Assembly: GCA_964520655.1 (NCBI GenBank)
Contig: CAZFNI010000001.1
Location: forward strand, 140,280-204,279
DNA: 64,000 nt
Reading direction: 5' to 3'
DNA from: JACQQW01 sp964520655
GTDB lineage: Bacteria; Omnitrophota; Gorgyraeia; Zapsychrales; Fredricksoniimonadaceae
Shown: positions 61,427-64,000 of the stretch, one piece after another
Layout: each line of letters opens with the position of its first letter
Numbering within the stretch: position 1 is the first letter of the stretch
Made by a program: the position numbers and the translations under genes
The notes under the pieces: model-generated
Databases searched by the model: none
What the model was told of the DNA's origin: nothing
Seen by the model: the letters and a program-made list of their open reading frames with translations, nothing else

Positions 61427-63045
61427 TGGCATATCTTGTGCTGGCCAGAAAATACCGGCCGCAAAATTTCGAGGAATTAGTCGGGCAGGACCATATCACG
61501 GAACTGCTGCGCAAGGCGATTGAGTCTAAGCGTATCGCTCATGCGTTCTTGTTTTGCGGCCCGCGCGGTATTGGTAAAACGTCGACCGCCCGCATCATGG
61601 CTAAATCGCTTAATTGCCAGGAAGGTCCGACCCTAAAGCCTTGCGGCACCTGTTTTGCCTGTACCGAGATCACCAATGGCAACAGCTTTGATGTGATCGA
61701 GATCGACGGGGCCTCTAACCGCGGCATTGATGAGATCCGCACTCTGCGCGAGAATGTGAAGTTCGCTCCGGCCTATGGTCGGTTTAAGATATATATCGTT
61801 GATGAAGTGCATATGTTGACCGGGGAAGCCTTCAATGCGCTGCTTAAAACATTGGAAGAGCCGCCAGAACATGTTAAATTTATTTTTGCCACGACAGAAG
61901 CCAATAAAGTACCTGCGACGATCTTGTCTAGATGCCAGCGTTTTGATTTTAAGCGTATCCCGGTCGATGTGATCACTAGGAATTTGAAGAAGATATGCGA
62001 TAAGGAACAGCTGACCATCGAGGAAAGTGCCTTGTTCGCGATCGCCAAGGCCGCCCAGGGCAGTATGCGCGACGGGTTAAGCATTCTAGATCAGTTAAGT
62101 GCTTTAGGTCAGGAAGGAATACAGTCTAAAGATGTGTATTCCATGCTGGGTATTGTGGAAACAGAGTTGTTGTTTTCCTTAACGGATGCGCTGATCACCA
62201 AAGATTGTCCCACGGCGCTCAATGTGTTAAATGATATCATCGAACGCGGCAAGGACATCAAGCAGTTGGGTAAGGATTTGATCGAGCATTTCCGTAACTT
62301 GATGATCATCAAGATCGGCGGAGTGACACTGACACATATGGTGGACTATCCAGCCGCTGTCAAACAACGTCTGGACACACAATCTCAAAAGACCACTGTT
62401 CCTCAAATTTTGAAAGCCATGGATGTGTTGATCGAAACCCAGGAAATATCCCGGGTAATGGAAACATTGCGCACGCCATTAGAGTTGGCTTTGGCAAAAT
62501 TGTGTTATTCCAGTGCGCCTGCTGCCCAACAGCCTAAACAAGCTGCGGCAGCTGTTGAGGAAGTTAAACCTGCCGCTCCGATCTTACAGGCGGCTCAGAC
62601 CGCGAAAATGGCGAGCACAGGTGGAACATTAAACCGCGTGCCAAGCGCTTTGTCTTCTGGCCCTGCGCCGGCTGCTGTTGATCCGGCGGCTTTTGCGAAA
62701 TTGACGCTGGATGATATCCGCAAGCAATGGAATATCATTACCCACAGTGTTTCTAAATTAAAAATGTCGATGGCGACCTATTTGCAGGATGGTTTCCCAT
62801 CTGCTTATAAAGAGGGTAAGCTGACGATCGGTTTTACCAAGGATCATGCGTTTGCCATGGAATTCGTGGCAGCCAAGGATAACGCGGCCATTATTGAGAA
62901 AGTGTTAAAGGAACGTTTTGGCGCTCCGATCGCTGTTGCGGTCAAGATCGATGACCAGCAGCCGCAAAAGACGGAGGAGCCGGTTGTCAAGGATGTGCTG
63001 CAGATGTTTAGCGGCGAAGTCGTTAAAGAATGGCCGAATGAATAA
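61426..63045 (+). CDS. dnaX: DNA polymerase III subunit gamma/tau
   Basis: 539 residues. AAA+ clamp-loader ATPase: Walker A in FCGPRGIGKTSTARIMAK, zinc-binding cysteines around CQEGPTLKPCGTCFACTEI, Walker B IYIVDEVHMLTGEAFNALLK and sensor/arginine finger ILSRCQRFDF. After about 370 an Ala/Pro/Gln-rich linker leads to a tau-like C-terminal region. It loads the beta clamp at the replication fork. No A-rich slippery run for programmed frameshifting was seen. recR follows by 2 bp without an intervening ybaB gene. Confidence 0.97.
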   Translation: MAYLVLARKYRPQNFEELVGQDHITELLRKAIESKRIAHAFLFCGPRGIGKTSTARIMAKSLNCQEGPTLKPCGTCFACTEITNGNSFDVIEIDGASNRGIDEIRTLRENVKFAPAYGRFKIYIVDEVHMLTGEAFNALLKTLEEPPEHVKFIFATTEANKVPATILSRCQRFDFKRIPVDVITRNLKKICDKEQLTIEESALFAIAKAAQGSMRDGLSILDQLSALGQEGIQSKDVYSMLGIVETELLFSLTDALITKDCPTALNVLNDIIERGKDIKQLGKDLIEHFRNLMIIKIGGVTLTHMVDYPAAVKQRLDTQSQKTTVPQILKAMDVLIETQEISRVMETLRTPLELALAKLCYSSAPAAQQPKQAAAAVEEVKPAAPILQAAQTAKMASTGGTLNRVPSALSSGPAPAAVDPAAFAKLTLDDIRKQWNIITHSVSKLKMSMATYLQDGFPSAYKEGKLTIGFTKDHAFAMEFVAAKDNAAIIEKVLKERFGAPIAVAVKIDDQQPQKTEEPVVKDVLQMFSGEVVKEWPNE

Positions 63046-63047
63046 TC

Positions 63048-63647
63048 ATGTATCCTAAGCTTATTGAAAATTTGATCGATCAATTAAGCAAACTGCCAGG
63101 CATAGGCCGGAGAAGCGCGGAGCGCATGGTGTTCTGGCTCATGGGTCAGGATGCCGCAAATGTGAAGGTCTTGGCGGACAGTTTGATCGCGCTTAAAGAG
63201 GGATTACGTTTCTGCAAGAACTGCAATCATTTGACGGAGACGGAATTGTGTTTGGTCTGTCAGGACCAGGGGCGGGATAAGAAGGTGGTTTGTGTGGTTG
63301 AGACGCCCAAAGATCTGTTGGCGATCGAGCGCACGGGCAGTTTTAAAGGTTTATATTATGTGCTGCTGGGCAATATTTCCCCCGCGGATGGCCGCGGGCC
63401 GGAAGATCTTCAAACAGGCAAGTTGTTAAGCCGTATCCGCGAGGATGGCATTGAGGAAGTGGTTATCGCCACCGACCCGGATGCCGAAGGCGAGATGACA
63501 TCGTTATATTTGAGCAAGCTGCTTAAGCCCACCGGGATCAAAGTGAGTCGTATTGGTTTAGGTTTGCCCATGGGCAGTGCCGTTGAATATGTGGACCTTT
63601 CGACGCTGACCATGAGCCTCAATTCACGAAGAGTGGTTGACATCTAA
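63048..63647 (+). CDS. recR: Recombination mediator RecR
   Basis: 199 residues, normal RecR length. N-terminal helix-hairpin-helix (LSKLPGIGRRSAERM), a four-cysteine zinc finger (FCKNCNHLTETELCLVCQ), and a Toprim domain (VVCVVETPKDLLAIERTG, then VIATDPDAEGEMTSLYLS). RecR with RecO helps load RecA on gapped DNA. The end MSLNSRRVVDI is complete. It follows dnaX by 2 bp, so the two are co-transcribed; the tRNA-Asn gene starts 55 bp further. Confidence 0.97.
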   Translation: MYPKLIENLIDQLSKLPGIGRRSAERMVFWLMGQDAANVKVLADSLIALKEGLRFCKNCNHLTETELCLVCQDQGRDKKVVCVVETPKDLLAIERTGSFKGLYYVLLGNISPADGRGPEDLQTGKLLSRIREDGIEEVVIATDPDAEGEMTSLYLSKLLKPTGIKVSRIGLGLPMGSAVEYVDLSTLTMSLNSRRVVDI

Positions 63648-63702
63648 AAAGTTTTGCATATAATAACATTCTCATTTGCAGTTTAGTTCTTGAAAAATTT
63701 AT

Positions 63703-63778
63703 TCCCCTGTAGCTCAGTAGGTAGAGCAGCGCGCTGTTAACGCGCTTGTCCGAGGTTCGAGCCCTCGCGGGGGAGCCA
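63703..63778 (+). tRNA. tRNA-Asn (anticodon GTT)
   Basis: 76 bases with encoded CCA (63776-63778). Acceptor stem TCCCCTG/CGGGGGA with one G-T pair, D-loop AGCTCAGTAGGTAGAGC, anticodon stem GCGCG/CGCGC around loop CTGTTAA with GTT at 63736-63738, and T-arm CGAGG TTCGAGC CCTCG. The 3' half is also read on the other strand as the end of a recombinase gene. Confidence 0.98.
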
Positions 63779-64000
63779 ATGTGGACGGTTGGGCGAAATG
63801 CCACCGTCACCGGTTAACGCCTCGTCGGAAGTAATTTCGGCGAGGCGTTGCTGTTTTAAAGGCACTGGTTCTGCTAGAGCGTCTTTAATGTGCGGAGATA
63901 TGGAATCAGCTATAAATTGATCGACAAACATTTTAATTTGAAGTTTATCGTCATATATTACGATTTCATTGATAAGTGCGCGTATAAGGCCTTTTTGTGC
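63737..64000 (-). CDS. Serine recombinase, C-terminal part (gene runs off the window end)
   Basis: 87 residues remain, reading in from 64000. The stretch QKGLIRALINEIVIYDDKLQIKMFVDQF matches, by pattern, the end of large serine recombinases (a strand-turn-strand following RALI). The last 13 codons and the stop lie inside tRNA-Asn antisense, giving the peptide WLPREGSNLGQAR. Such tRNA-derived ends are known from recombinases sitting at tRNA genes. It probably belongs to an integrated element that continues beyond the window. The remaining N-terminal catalytic part cannot be seen. Confidence 0.75.
   Translation of the reverse strand, partial: AQKGLIRALINEIVIYDDKLQIKMFVDQFIADSISPHIKDALAEPVPLKQQRLAEITSDEALTGDGGISPNRPHWLPREGSNLGQAR
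63784..63849. other. Two hairpins just after tRNA-Asn
   Basis: GACGGT (63784-63789) with ACCGTC (63803-63808), then AACGCCTCG (63816-63824) with CGAGGCGTT (63841-63849). Both lie inside the recombinase end and next to the tRNA, so they may belong to the attachment region. No T-run follows either stem on the + strand. Confidence 0.4.

Noticed and set aside
61426..63045. Programmed frameshift in dnaX
   Set aside because: No A-rich slippery heptamer with a following stem was seen, so only the full product is predicted.
1..64000. CRISPR array or complete insertion sequence
   Set aside because: No regularly spaced direct repeats and no transposase-like gene were seen in the window.

Overview
The window reads as a chromosomal segment of a Gram-negative-type, uncultivated bacterium. 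My best guess is Candidatus Omnitrophota (OP3). That is inference, resting mainly on three very long exported proteins that share N- and C-terminal modules around unrelated payloads. Support for an outer membrane comes from a TolC-like protein, an RND pump, a large beta-barrel protein and a lipoprotein. Genes are mostly on the + strand, tightly packed, and often joined by 4-14 bp overlaps. No rRNA, CRISPR array or intact insertion sequence was seen.

Layout. 53-3354: fused beta-oxidation enzyme plus two membrane-linked unknowns. 3351-10559: ETHE1-like hydrolase, thioredoxin-fold protein, then the chain fur, mntH, uspA, IMPase-like, coaX, then groES-groEL behind a CIRCE element. 10658-18266: a lipoprotein and two giant modular exported proteins (the second carries a 161-bp in-frame palindromic insertion). 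18363-23491: CBS protein, glycogen phosphorylase, ADP-forming acyl-CoA synthetase. 23546-27959: envelope proteins (CvpA-like, DUF486, MsrB, DUF1223, DUF748). 28164-33663: a four-gene operon whose parts look like adhesin/tip, major subunit, periplasmic chaperone and outer-membrane usher-like platform. A c-di-GMP-I riboswitch on the opposite strand (33893-33968) faces it and precedes a 76-residue exported protein. 34057-42995: pseudouridine synthase, flavoprotein, then an ArsR-family regulator with a clear 12-2-12 operator heading an efflux (TolC-RND) and sulfur-redox (CoA-disulfide reductase/rhodanese, DUF2892) cluster. 43190-47917: a 1575-residue exported protein holding complete phosphoglucose isomerase and phosphoglucomutase domains. 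48021-49665: umuDC. 49812-58215: a tandemly duplicated four-gene phosphorelay whose first kinase is broken by an in-frame stop. 58265-63647: tex, a TIGR01777 epimerase, dnaX and recR. 63703-64000: tRNA-Asn, with the end of a serine recombinase gene running into it from the opposite strand.

How the genes may work together. Glycogen phosphorylase yields glucose-1-phosphate, which the PGM and PGI domains of the 1575-residue protein would convert to fructose-6-phosphate; an export signal on such an enzyme is a puzzle. Stress functions cluster (groESL, fur/mntH, universal stress protein, MsrB, umuDC). Signalling is prominent: a c-di-GMP riboswitch next to the fibre operon and the doubled phosphorelay.

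The most novel items are the giant modular exported family, the candidate fibre-assembly operon with its opposing c-di-GMP-controlled small gene, the in-frame palindromic element, the doubled phosphorelay, and the recombinase whose C-terminus is written by the antisense of a tRNA.
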